A stretch of 50,399 nucleotides of DNA, from positions 1 to 50,399 of the forward strand of contig JACVCS010000020.1 in assembly GCA_016741915.1 (NCBI GenBank), written 5' to 3'. A model generated the notes under the pieces. It saw only the letters and a program-made list of their open reading frames with translations, had not been told where the DNA came from and made no database searches. This DNA is from Phycisphaerales bacterium. Lineage in GTDB: Bacteria; Planctomycetota; Phycisphaerae; Phycisphaerales; UBA1924. The translations under genes were made by a program, and so were the position numbers. Shown piece after piece: positions 16,507 through 24,218 of this stretch (its first letter is position 1; each line of letters starts with the position of its first letter).

Positions 16507-16834
16507 CGCCCGTTCACCTCCCCGGTAAATCACCTCACCCGCTTCTCGACACGTCAACCGATCTCCCTTCCCGCGGCCACCGACTCGCTCGGTGGCCGCG
16601 GTGCTTTTGTGACGCGTGATTTTCATGGAAAACCCGCGAACATGACGCGATCTTGTGCGAACGTGCGGGGGAATCCGGGCTCCGATCGCCCGCGTTGCAT
16701 CTGAAACCCAACCCGGGTCGAACCCATATACTCCGGGCCAAACCAAGGCCGGGCTTTGGGCGTTTCAGGGTGACGCCCGGGTCGCGGAGGCCCTCGCAGG
16801 TCCACACACACCCTGACAAGAAAGGTCTTTGCTC
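16507..16834. other. Intergenic region ftsK to secreted-protein gene
   Basis: Besides the hairpin at 16571-16601, it contains a TATACT hexamer at 16727-16732, about 100 bases before the next start codon, which could be a -10 element; no good -35 is spaced correctly. AAGAAAGG at 16818-16825 is the ribosome binding site of the next gene. Nothing else was recognised. Confidence 0.4.
16571..16609 (+). terminator. Terminator after ftsK
   Basis: CCGCGGCCACCGA (16571-16583) and TCGGTGGCCGCGG (16589-16601) form a perfect 13-base stem with a 5-base loop, followed by TGCTTTTG. The T tract is short, so efficiency is uncertain. Confidence 0.65.
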
Positions 16835-18595
16835 ATGTCGCGTCTTTTCCGTTCCTCGTGCGTTCTGGGTCTGTCGCTGCTCTCACTCGCCGGCACGGCC
16901 CACGCCCTGCCCGCGCTGATGGACCGCGTCCCCGCCGACGCCTTCGTCTCCGTCGTGGTCAGCAACCCCCAACGCCTTGAGCAGCGTCTAAAGACCACCG
17001 CTCAGGCGATGGGCCTCCCCCCGGAACAGATCGCGCAGATCAACCTCGAAGCCCTCCTGCAGATGGCCGGGATCGCCGACTCCGTCAAGGCCGACGGCGG
17101 GTTGGCCTTCTTCACCCCGCTGCCGAAGGAAGAGAAGAACGGCGCCGGCGGCTCATCCGACGACTTGGGCATCGTGCTCATCCCCGTCAAGGACTACGCC
17201 GGGTTCGTCAAGGCGATGGGCGGCACGGGCACGGCCGCTCAGGAAAAGACCAACCTCAACGGCGAGGACATGTTCGTCCGCAACCTGGGCGAGGGCTATG
17301 CCGCGATGGCGAAGAACGAAGCCGCCCTCTCGGCCTTCTCGGGCAAGGGTGGCAACCTGTCGTCGCACCGCAAACTCATCAGCGCCGGCGCGGACAAGAT
17401 CTCCGAGAGCGCCGACGTGGTGATCATGATCAACGCCGAACTCGGGCGTCCGTTGATCAAGAAGGCCGTCGCCGCCGCTCAGGAGCGGATGCAGCAGCAG
17501 ATGATGATGATGGGCCAGGGTGCGCAGAACACCGAGGCCGCCCAGTGGGCGGTGAACTTGCTGGTGGACAACTCGCGCTCGCTGCTGATGGGTCTGAGCC
17601 TCGACGGCTCGGGCGTCTCGGCCGACGCGGTCACGACCTTCACCGAGGGCTCGAAACTCGCGAAGATCACCTCGGGCAAGGGCCTCGCGGGCGCGCTGCT
17701 GGGCAAGCTGCCCAAGCGTGAGTATCTCCTCGCGGGCGCACTCGATCTCTCGAACGCCGATCTGAAGAATCTCCTTGCAGAGATGCCCATCCCCGCGGAT
17801 CAGAAGCCCCAGGGCTTCGACATGATGGCGATGATGAAGAACACCGACGGCGCGGGCTTCGTGCTCGGGTTCAACCCGGGCGGGATCATGGCCGGTGCGT
17901 TGACCCAGACGGTCTCGTACGTCGCGGTGAAGGACACCGACGCGGGGCTGAAGACCTTCCAGGACAGCATCGCGGCGCTGCAAGCGAACAAGATGGGCAA
18001 GGGCAAGTACACCCCCGCGAAGGCCGAGGTCGACGGCGTCAAGGTCGACGAGTACGAGATGCAGATCAAGGCCCCCGAAGGCCAGCCCGGCGCGGGTCAG
18101 GCGATGATCATGATGTTCGGCCCCAGCGGCGGCCCGACCGGGTACATCGCCAAGTCCCAGGGCGGGTACATCCAGACCTACTCCAAGTCCTCGGAACTGA
18201 TGAGCGCGGCGCTCAAGGCGAGCAAGGGCGAAAACACCCTGTCGGGCGATCCGAGCGTGAAGCCCGTGACCGACCGGTTGCCCGCCAACCGCCTTGCCGA
18301 GCTGTACATCAGCCCGCGCGGGATCATCGAGACGATCAAGCCGCTGGCCGCCATGGTGGGCGGCGCCGGGATCGACTTCGACACCCCCGCCCAGGTCGCC
18401 CCAATCGCCTTCTCCATCGCCCCGAGCGAAGGCTCGGCCATCGCCACCATTTATGTCCCCAACCAGTCCGTGAAGACCATCACGGACTTCGCCACGGCCG
18501 CGAAGAAGGCCCTGAACCCCGAAGAAGAGCCCGAGGCCGAGCCCGCGCCGGCGAAGAAGGATGAGGGCAAGAAGGACGCCAAGCCCAAGTTCTAA
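16835..18595 (+). CDS. Secreted protein of unknown function
   Basis: A 586-residue protein that I do not assign to a named family. It has a signal peptide (basic SRLFRSS, then CVLGLSLLSLAGTAHA, cleavage likely after AHA). The mature part begins LMDRVPADAFVSVVVSNPQR, a style seen in planctomycete secreted proteins related to DUF3352, whose molecular role is not established. It contains Met/Gln-rich stretches (MQQQMMMMGQGAQ), repeated ALGLSLDGSG/TEGSKLAKI-type strands, and a Lys/Glu/Pro-rich C-terminal tail (EEPEAEPAPAKKDEGKKD). The ATG at 16835 has an AAAGG site; a TTG six bases upstream is less likely. Monocistronic by position. Probably periplasmic. Confidence 0.65.
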   Translation: MSRLFRSSCVLGLSLLSLAGTAHALPALMDRVPADAFVSVVVSNPQRLEQRLKTTAQAMGLPPEQIAQINLEALLQMAGIADSVKADGGLAFFTPLPKEEKNGAGGSSDDLGIVLIPVKDYAGFVKAMGGTGTAAQEKTNLNGEDMFVRNLGEGYAAMAKNEAALSAFSGKGGNLSSHRKLISAGADKISESADVVIMINAELGRPLIKKAVAAAQERMQQQMMMMGQGAQNTEAAQWAVNLLVDNSRSLLMGLSLDGSGVSADAVTTFTEGSKLAKITSGKGLAGALLGKLPKREYLLAGALDLSNADLKNLLAEMPIPADQKPQGFDMMAMMKNTDGAGFVLGFNPGGIMAGALTQTVSYVAVKDTDAGLKTFQDSIAALQANKMGKGKYTPAKAEVDGVKVDEYEMQIKAPEGQPGAGQAMIMMFGPSGGPTGYIAKSQGGYIQTYSKSSELMSAALKASKGENTLSGDPSVKPVTDRLPANRLAELYISPRGIIETIKPLAAMVGGAGIDFDTPAQVAPIAFSIAPSEGSAIATIYVPNQSVKTITDFATAAKKALNPEEEPEAEPAPAKKDEGKKDAKPKF

Positions 18596-18698
18596 CTCCA
18601 CCGTTCACCCTGCCTTCCCCGGCTGTTGACCACAGAGCGGTACTGCACTAAAGGGTTTCCCCTATTCTCGGGATTCTGTGGAAAACTGGGTCGTCGGG

Positions 18699-18727
18699 TT
18701 GACAGGGTTGTCGGTGGTGGTTATAGT
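18699..18727 (+). promoter_or_regulatory. Near-consensus sigma-70 promoter
   Basis: TTGACA (18699-18704, perfect consensus) and TATAGT (18722-18727, five of six) with exactly 17 bases between. The start site would be near 18734. This is the best promoter match I see in the window, and it faces away from any downstream plus-strand protein gene. Confidence 0.75.
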
Positions 18728-18733
18728 TCTTTC

Positions 18734-18797
18734 ATCAATCAGCACCCCCCCCCTGAGGCCTCGCTGGCTTTTCGCCGCGGGGCCTCTTCTTTTTTTG
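18734..18797 (+). ncRNA. Predicted small RNA of about 60-65 nt
   Basis: The interval runs from the predicted start of the 18699-18727 promoter to the T tract of the terminator at 18755-18797. It has a short single-stranded 5' part (TCATCAATCAGCAC then a run of C) and a long terminator hairpin. The next plus-strand protein gene, sua5, is more than 3.5 kb away, so this is not simply a leader. The C run and AT-rich 5' end could pair with purine-rich ribosome binding sites. I do not recognise a known RNA family. Existence is inferred from promoter plus terminator only. Confidence 0.45.
18755..18797 (+). terminator. Strong intrinsic terminator
   Basis: GAGGCC (18755-18760) pairs with GGCCTC (18781-18786). 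The stem continues inward with TCGC/GCGG-type pairs and GGC/GCC around a TTTTC loop with one bulge. TTCTTTTTTTG follows. It could end both the upstream secreted-protein transcript and the short unit from 18734. Confidence 0.85.
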
Positions 18798-18894
18798 ATT
18801 TGTTTTCAGCCCATCTGGCTGAGGAACGCTTCCAGCACCCCCTGTGTAGGGGTCGCGCACGGTGCGATGATTGATCACTCCCGCGTATACGTCG

Positions 18895-18924
18895 GCCGCG
18901 AAACAAACGCTTGTTTCACGGCCT
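18895..18924. repeat. Long imperfect palindrome after motB
   Basis: GGCCG-c-GAAACAA-acgc-TTGTTTC-a-CGGCC, a 12-pair stem with one mismatch, 34 bases past the motB stop codon. It could serve as a barrier or RNA-stabilising hairpin for the motAB transcript; no T run follows on the minus strand. Confidence 0.6.
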
Positions 18925-18957
18925 GCCGTTGAGTTGGCGCGCGTGTGTCGGGTGTGA

Positions 18958-19845
18958 TCAGCGCTCGGCCGGGTCGAGGGTGAGGTTGTCCGGCGGTATC
19001 GGCTTGTCGGTCTTGATGAGTTCGACGCGCTGGTTGCCGCGGCGCTTGGGCTCGTCGGGGGCGGTGCCCGGGCGGATGCTCTCGGCGTCGGCGGAGGAGC
19101 GCACGCGGATGAACTTCATCTCGATGCCCTCTTCCACCAGGACCTTGGTCACGGCCATGGCGCGCTCGAAGGCCAGGCGGTGGCCCACGTCGATGGCGCT
19201 CTGACCTTCGACGCGGGTCTTGGCTTCGAAGCTGCTGACGTGCCCCATGACTTCGATGACGAACCGCTGGCCCTTCACCGCGGAAGCAAAGGCGGCGATG
19301 TCTTCGCGGGCTTTGCCGGTGATCACCGCGCTGTTCATCTCGAAGTTGATCGTGACGTTCTCGCTGATGACCGCGTTGGGATCGATGGCGTTGCTGGCGG
19401 GTTTGTCGTCGTTGCCCCGCCCGTTCTGTCCGAGGTGCGGCGTGGCCTTGGCGCGATCCTTCAGGCGTTTGACGAGCAGTTCGTCGTTCGGATCGGTGGA
19501 GTTGATGCTGACGGGGTTGTTGAACGCGGAGCGGATCTCGATGGCCATGTCGAGCCATGAGTCGCTGCCGGCGGAGGCGGCACCTGGCTTGGTGTCGGCG
19601 GGGTCGACGGGCCCGGTGGCTTTCAGGCCCATGTTCATGGCGAGGAGAATGGCGAAGAAACCCATCTGCAAGAGGGCGTTGTCGGCGAAGGAGACAACCC
19701 ACTCGGGCACGCCTTCTTCGTGTTCTTCGTGACCGCCGCCGTGGCCGCCGTGACCGCCCTTGTGTCCGCCGCCGCCGTGGTCGTCGTGACCGCCGCCGCC
19801 GTGGGCTGCGTCACCGTGCGCGTCATGTTCTTTGTTCTCGGCCAT
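18958..19845 (-). CDS. motB: Flagellar motor stator protein MotB with His-rich N-terminus
   Basis: A 295-residue MotB-type stator subunit. It has a single membrane helix after VPEWVVSFADNALLQMGFF, where D55 occupies the position of the ion-binding Asp. The C-terminal OmpA/MotB peptidoglycan-binding domain covers about 165-285 (ITGKAREDIAAFASAVKGQR, VMGHVSSFEA, LAFERAMAVTKVLVEEG, NQRVELI). Residues 7-42, on the cytoplasmic side before the helix, hold ten His among Gly, Asp and Glu, unlike the short basic tail of typical MotB. It follows motA with a 31-base gap on the minus strand, so the two form an operon. Which ion drives it cannot be told. Confidence 0.93.
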   Translation of the reverse strand: MAENKEHDAHGDAAHGGGGHDDHGGGGHKGGHGGHGGGHEEHEEGVPEWVVSFADNALLQMGFFAILLAMNMGLKATGPVDPADTKPGAASAGSDSWLDMAIEIRSAFNNPVSINSTDPNDELLVKRLKDRAKATPHLGQNGRGNDDKPASNAIDPNAVISENVTINFEMNSAVITGKAREDIAAFASAVKGQRFVIEVMGHVSSFEAKTRVEGQSAIDVGHRLAFERAMAVTKVLVEEGIEMKFIRVRSSADAESIRPGTAPDEPKRRGNQRVELIKTDKPIPPDNLTLDPAER

Positions 19846-19876
19846 GGTGTATCAACCGGTGGAGATCGGGGTTGGA

Positions 19877-20656
19877 TCAGGCGGCGAGTTTGACCTTGGT
19901 GCGGACGGCGCTGGGGACGAAGGCCATCATGCGGTCGGTGGTGACGCGGGGGTTATCGCCCGCCTGGATGGAGAGAATGCCCTGAATGATCATCTCGCGC
20001 GTGAGGATTTCCTCGGCGCTGCGGAGGGCGAGGCGGTCGCCGATGGGCCCGGCGATGCAGTTGGCCATGATGGTGCCGTACATGGTGGCGACGACGGCGA
20101 CGGCGAGCATCTTTCCCATGACCTCGATGGAGCCGCCGAGGGCGGAGAACATACCGACCTGACCGATGAGGGTCGCGGTGAGGGCGATGCCGGGGCCGTA
20201 GACCTTGATGAGGTCGAAGAACTTCTTGCCGGTCTTGTGACGGTCCTGCATGGCCATGACTTCAAGGCGGAGGGTGGCCTCGATGGACTCGGGGGCGACG
20301 CCGTCGATTGCGGCCTTCAGGCCCGACATGAGGAACGGGTCTTTGAGTTTCGCGACGTCGCCTTCGAGCGAAAGGATGCCCTCGCGCCGGGCCTTCTCGG
20401 CCAGGTCGTTCATCTGCTTGACGATGTCGACGGGGCTCTGGCCCTTGTAGAAGAGGTAGGCCTTGCACCACCCGGGGACGTTCTTGAGTTTGTCCATGGG
20501 GATGGCCATCAGGATGACGGCGATGGTGCCGCCGACGACCATGATGGCGCCCTTCTCAGACCAGAGGGCCTCGAGGTGCCCGTGCGTGGCCTTCCAGAAG
20601 ACCACGGCACAGACCAGGAACATCAGGATGGAGCCTACGAAGCTGCCTTTATCCAC
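19877..20656 (-). CDS. motA: Flagellar motor stator protein MotA
   Basis: A 259-residue stator channel subunit with four membrane helices. Seen: GSILMFLVCAVVFWKATHG (helix 1), KGAIMVVGGTIAVILMAIP (helix 2), the cytoplasmic loop with LEVMAMQDRHKTGKKFF, and VYGPGIALTATLIGQVGMFS and MLAVAVVATMYGTIMANCI (helices 3 and 4). The Pro in YGPGIA corresponds to the essential MotA proline. The GTG at 20656, with GAGG eight bases upstream, gives the family's normal N-terminus; an upstream ATG at 20725 would add a basic extension unlike MotA. First gene of motAB. Confidence 0.94.
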   Translation of the reverse strand: MDKGSFVGSILMFLVCAVVFWKATHGHLEALWSEKGAIMVVGGTIAVILMAIPMDKLKNVPGWCKAYLFYKGQSPVDIVKQMNDLAEKARREGILSLEGDVAKLKDPFLMSGLKAAIDGVAPESIEATLRLEVMAMQDRHKTGKKFFDLIKVYGPGIALTATLIGQVGMFSALGGSIEVMGKMLAVAVVATMYGTIMANCIAGPIGDRLALRSAEEILTREMIIQGILSIQAGDNPRVTTDRMMAFVPSAVRTKVKLAA

Positions 20657-21010
20657 GGTGGAGCACCTCGAACGGCCGCGGAACGTCCGGATGAGCCGCC
20701 CACCTCGCGGCGGGCCCGCTCGCAACGTTCACAACGACCGACACCGGTTGATCGACCGCGGAGATGCGTCGCTCAAGGACGCAAGCATTCCTCGGACCGT
20801 GCGCCTGAGAACCCGTGACGATGGACGGGCGCAGTCGAAACAGACCACCGCCGCTCGACGGTTATCGGGACGATGCTCTCGGACGTGGCGGGGTGTGGAT
20901 GGCACCGAAACGAAAACACGGCCTCGGGTTGAGGCCGTGCGGTGGGGTGATGGATGCTGGGATGTCCGCCGACCGGCGTGCGGGCATGGGCGGTGGCAGG
21001 GGCGATCGGC
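20657..21010. other. Intergenic region pseudopilin to motA
   Basis: About 354 bases holding the motA leader and the terminator of the upstream minus-strand pseudopilin gene (20905-20939). No other structure or convincing small gene was seen. Confidence 0.4.
20905..20939 (-). terminator. Terminator of the minus-strand pseudopilin gene
   Basis: CACGGCCTC and GAGGCCGTG (20917-20925 and 20931-20939) form a perfect 9-base stem. Read on the minus strand it is followed by TTTTCGTTTCGG. It lies about 70 bases past the stop codon at 21011. Confidence 0.8.
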
Positions 21011-22075
21011 TCAGTTCAGCACGCTGATGACCACATCATCGAAGAGGGAGATGGGGTCATCGATGGGGGTGTAGCGGAGTTGCTGCTGCACGGCGCGGGC
21101 GCCCTTGTCTTCGGAGGAGAGGAACCAGCCGTCGATCCCGGCGGAGTGGAAGACCAGCCCGCCGCGGGCGCTGGCGGGCTGTGCGGGTGACGGGTTGCCG
21201 GGGACGGGGAATGCGGGGTTACCGAGCAGGGCGGCCAGCGCGCCGGAGTTGCCCGAGTTGCCCACGACGTTCTGGGGAGAGCTGCTCATCGCGCCGCCGC
21301 CGATGAGGCTGTAGAGCCCGCCCGCGGCGTACTGGTTGTGATCGCGGAGGGAGCGGCCGACGGCGCGGGCGTTGAGGATGCCCGCGTTGGAGTTCCAGTA
21401 GAAACGGGCGACGGTTTGTGAATCCTCGGCGGCGAAGGCCGAGGAAGCGCCGCCGCGGTCGTCACGCTGCCAGGCGAGGATCGGGTTGCCCCAGGCGTCG
21501 ACAAGTTCGGGCAGGGCGCGGTGATCGTCGACGTTGGTCGCGCGAGATTCGGTGGTGCAGAACTTCACAAAGCCGGACTGGGCGGGGTTGAAGTAGGCGC
21601 GAACGTCGGTGCCGCGGGAAAGGTCTTTGGTGGGCGAGCCGATGGCGTTGAGGCTGACGCGGACGACTTTGTCTGCACCGGCTTCGGGGCCGACCTCGAT
21701 GATCGCGCCGGCGTCGGAGCAGGGATCGGAGAGGTTGCGGGTGCCGTTGGAGACCACGCCGCCGGCGAGGTCGAGCAGGACGTTCTGCATGGCGGTGAAG
21801 CCGCGGTCGCGGTTGTCGCGGCTGCCCATCTGCTGGGGGGAAAAGTAGCCGGGCGTGGTGCCGTTGCGGTCGGCGGAGAACTGGTTGCTGGCGGTCTGAA
21901 GGTCCTTCATCAGGGCGCTGGTGGAGGCCTTTCGGGCGGATTGGCGCACGCCGCTGATGGCGGGAACGAGGATGGAGAGGACCATCCCGATGATGAAGAA
22001 GACCACGAGGAGCTCGACGATGGAGAAAGCGGGGCGAGCGCCGGGGTATCGGGCGGTGGTGGATTGGGTGCGCAT
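21011..22075 (-). CDS. Type II pseudopilin-like protein
   Basis: A 354-residue protein with a prepilin-type N-terminus: RPAFSIVELLVVFFIIGMV has the Phe, the Glu at +5 and the hydrophobic helix, with Ala instead of Gly at the cleavage position. After ISGVRQSARKASTSALMKDLQ comes a globular body with FYWNSNAG and HSAGIDGWFLSSEDKG, the latter like the AG-x-DG loop of GspG-type major pseudopilins. GGAGAAG precedes the ATG. It has its own terminator and no secretion neighbours. It is likely anchored in the inner membrane with the body outside; the role in secretion is inferred from family only. Note the Met/Ser/Asn-rich stretch near 265-300. Confidence 0.8.
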   Translation of the reverse strand: MRTQSTTARYPGARPAFSIVELLVVFFIIGMVLSILVPAISGVRQSARKASTSALMKDLQTASNQFSADRNGTTPGYFSPQQMGSRDNRDRGFTAMQNVLLDLAGGVVSNGTRNLSDPCSDAGAIIEVGPEAGADKVVRVSLNAIGSPTKDLSRGTDVRAYFNPAQSGFVKFCTTESRATNVDDHRALPELVDAWGNPILAWQRDDRGGASSAFAAEDSQTVARFYWNSNAGILNARAVGRSLRDHNQYAAGGLYSLIGGGAMSSSPQNVVGNSGNSGALAALLGNPAFPVPGNPSPAQPASARGGLVFHSAGIDGWFLSSEDKGARAVQQQLRYTPIDDPISLFDDVVISVLN

Positions 22076-22408
22076 AAGAACTTCTCCGCGAAGGAGTCAT
22101 CGAGCAAGGGGCGGTCAACACCTCATCGACGTGATCGACGTCTGAGGGTGAAGACACAGGTCTGTTCGCACCGGCGGGCGGGTGTGATCCGTGAACCGGG
22201 TGGGATCAGGCGAATCAGGGTAGCCGAGGGCACGGAAATCTGGGGGATTTGTTTGTAGAATTGGTGATTGTTTGGGTTTGTTCACGCGGTGTCGGGTTTC
22301 GAGGATTCCGATTGAACTTTTCGGGGCGATTTCTCATACTCCAGAGGGGATCGGGTGGATACTCCATACCGGGACCAACCGCCGCCCGACGTTTGATCGA
22401 ATGTGAAC
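22076..22408. other. Divergent promoter region pseudopilin / sua5
   Basis: About 330 bases, more AT-rich than the surroundings between about 22250 and 22340. It contains the plus-strand promoter candidate at 22312-22340 and presumably the pseudopilin promoter on the other strand, for which no clear hexamers were found. Confidence 0.4.
22312..22340 (+). promoter_or_regulatory. Candidate promoter of the sua5-rpiB operon
   Basis: TTGAAC (22312-22317) and CATACT (22335-22340), each four of six to consensus, separated by 17 bases, in an AT-rich patch. The predicted start near 22347 leaves a leader of about 60 bases to the ATG at 22409. Confidence 0.45.
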
Positions 22409-23695
22409 ATGACGAGCTCAGCAACCAATCAAAACCCAATCGATCCCAACGAGCGCCGCGAAGGCGGGGCGGGGCGGGGTCTTGGTGTGCAGGGGGGGAT
22501 CGGCGGCGGTGGGGATCGCGATCATCTGCACGCGGCGACCGTCGTGCCCGCGGGGTTGCTGGATGGCACGGGCCCCGAGGCGGCGCGGACGCTCTCGACG
22601 TTGAAGCAGGCGCTCGACGCGGGAGGATTGGTGGTGCTGCCGACGGAGACGGTCTATGGCTTGGCGGCGGGCGGGTGGTCGGCGCTGGGGATGTCGACGC
22701 TGCGCTCGGCCCGCAGGCCCGGGACGACGGGGGATGGCGGGGTGATGCCGCCGTCGACCTGGCACGCGCCGGACGGGGCGAGCGTGCTAGGGATACTTCG
22801 CTGCGGCGGGACGGAACCGCCGGCGCAGCACGCCCGGCTGATGAAGCGCATGTGGCCCGGGCCGGTGACGTTCATGGCGCCGCTGGACGGCACGGGGCGT
22901 GTGCTGCGCGAACTGAAGATTGCGCCGGGTGTGGCGGACGATGGCAAGCACCTGTTCGTGCGCGTGCCGGAGGATGAGACGTGTGTCCGCGTGCTGCGGA
23001 GCGTCGGTCTGAGCGCGGGGCCTGTGGTGGCGGAGGGGATTGTGAATACCGAGGGGCGTGCGTGCACCGACGCGGCGAGCGCGCGGAGTTCGCTGCTGCA
23101 ACGCGGGATCGCCCCGGCGATGATCGTCGATGGCGGGCCGTCGCGCATCGGCAAGCCCTCGACGCTGATCCGCCTGAACGCCGGCGGCTCGTGGGACCTG
23201 CTGCGGCCGGGGATCTATGACCGCGCGTATATCGAGCGGCAGATCCGCCTCAAGGTTTTGTTCGTGTGCACGGGCAACACGTGCCGAAGCCCGATGGCGC
23301 AGTCGATCGCGCAGGGGATGATGACGCGAGAGACGTCGATCGAGGCGGTGCCGATGTCGGCGTTGTCGGCCGGTCTATCCGCGGCGGAGGGCATGCCCGC
23401 GACGATCGAGGGCGTGCGCGCGGTGCGAGAGCGTGGGTATACCCCCGCGGGCGCATCGAGCAAACTGCTCACCCGGCAGATGATCCGCGAAGCGGACGCG
23501 ATCTACACAATGACGCGCTCGCACCTCAGCGGCGTGCTGCGCATGGACCCGGAGGCCAGGGGCAAGGCCAGCCTGCTGGACCCGGCGGGGCAGGACGTGC
23601 CCGACCCGGTGGGCGGGCCGCAGTCGTTGTACTCGTCGCTGGCGGTGAAGCTTGAAGAGATGATCCGCGTTCGGCTGAAGGAGATCGCGTCATGA
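22409..23695 (+). CDS. Sua5/YrdC domain fused to a low-molecular-weight phosphatase
   Basis: A 428-residue two-domain protein. Residues about 58-270 are a Sua5/YciO/YrdC domain (GGLVVLPTETVYGLAA, MKRMWPGPVTF), the family that makes threonylcarbamoyl-AMP for tRNA t6A. Residues 283-428 are a low-molecular-weight protein phosphatase: VLFVCTGNTCRSPMA has the C-x5-R loop (C287, R293), and DVPDPVGGP supplies the acid Asp of the YwlE-type arginine phosphatases. In the YrdC half the usual Lys-x-Arg-Pro motif reads SARRP and the Ser-x-x-Asn segment reads GIVN, so its activity is uncertain. The N-terminal 40 residues are Gly/Arg-rich and the start (22409, or GTG 22403) is not certain. It overlaps rpiB by four bases, reproducing the Bacillus ywlC-ywlE-ywlF order as a fusion. 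Confidence 0.85.
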   Translation: MTSSATNQNPIDPNERREGGAGRGLGVQGGIGGGGDRDHLHAATVVPAGLLDGTGPEAARTLSTLKQALDAGGLVVLPTETVYGLAAGGWSALGMSTLRSARRPGTTGDGGVMPPSTWHAPDGASVLGILRCGGTEPPAQHARLMKRMWPGPVTFMAPLDGTGRVLRELKIAPGVADDGKHLFVRVPEDETCVRVLRSVGLSAGPVVAEGIVNTEGRACTDAASARSSLLQRGIAPAMIVDGGPSRIGKPSTLIRLNAGGSWDLLRPGIYDRAYIERQIRLKVLFVCTGNTCRSPMAQSIAQGMMTRETSIEAVPMSALSAGLSAAEGMPATIEGVRAVRERGYTPAGASSKLLTRQMIREADAIYTMTRSHLSGVLRMDPEARGKASLLDPAGQDVPDPVGGPQSLYSSLAVKLEEMIRVRLKEIAS

Positions 23696-24153
23696 AGATC
23701 GGACTGGGTGCGGACCATCGCGGGGCCAACAGCGCCCGCCTGCTTCAGGATCGTCTGGCGAGCATGGGGCACGAGGTTGTCGTGCTCTCGACGCTCACGG
23801 GTGATACGTGCGATTACCCGATTCCCGCGTACGCCGTGGGCACGGCCCTGCGTGAGAAGAAGATCGAACGCGGCGTGCTGATCTGCGGCACCGGGATCGG
23901 GATGTGCATCGCGGCGAACAAGGTTCAGGGCGTTCGCGCGGCGCTGGCGCACGATGAACTCTCGGCCGAGATTTCACGCTCGCACAACGACGCGAACATT
24001 CTGTGCCTCTCGGCGGATCTGCTGGGGCAACGGCTGATCGAAAAGATCGCCGAGACGTGGCTGGCGACGCCTTTCCAGGGCGGGCGGCACGAGCGCCGGC
24101 TCGCGGAGATCAACGCCATCGAGCAAGGCCGCGACCCGGCCCGCGGTGCGTGA
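23692..24153 (+). CDS. rpiB: Ribose 5-phosphate isomerase B
   Basis: A 153-residue isomerase interconverting ribose 5-phosphate and ribulose 5-phosphate in the pentose phosphate pathway. Seen: IGLGADHRG at the start (D8, H9), GVLICGTGIGMCIAANK with the catalytic Cys at 65, GVRAALAHD and SRSHNDANILCLSA. Length is normal for RpiB. The ATG shares ATGA with the stop of the Sua5-phosphatase gene, so the two are translationally coupled. Confidence 0.95.
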   Translation: MKIGLGADHRGANSARLLQDRLASMGHEVVVLSTLTGDTCDYPIPAYAVGTALREKKIERGVLICGTGIGMCIAANKVQGVRAALAHDELSAEISRSHNDANILCLSADLLGQRLIEKIAETWLATPFQGGRHERRLAEINAIEQGRDPARGA

Positions 24154-24218
24154 GCGTTCGCGGCTGCCGGCGTTTGCGTGTGCTCTTGATGTGAACAGAT
24201 TTGAACGGGCTTGGCCGA

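Larger units (their letters stand above)
18596..18957. other. Intergenic region carrying a stand-alone transcription unit
   Basis: About 360 bases between the secreted-protein gene and motB. It contains a near-consensus promoter (18699-18727), an intrinsic terminator (18755-18797) and an imperfect long palindrome (18895-18924). A 7-base inverted pair CCACAGA (18630-18636) and TCTGTGG (18675-18681) flanks the sequence upstream of the promoter. No protein gene is apparent. Confidence 0.6.

Noticed and set aside
16727-16732. TATACT as -10 of the secreted-protein gene
   Set aside because: No -35 at 15-19 bases, so it was not called as a promoter, only noted in the intergenic entry.
18626-18654. 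Second promoter TTGACC-17-TAAAGG upstream of the small transcription unit
   Set aside because: The -10 matches at only three of six positions; the stronger pair at 18699-18727 explains the unit better.
20648-20656. TTTATCCAC resembling a DnaA box
   Set aside because: A single copy at the motA start with no cluster and no dnaA/dnaN genes nearby, so no origin is indicated.
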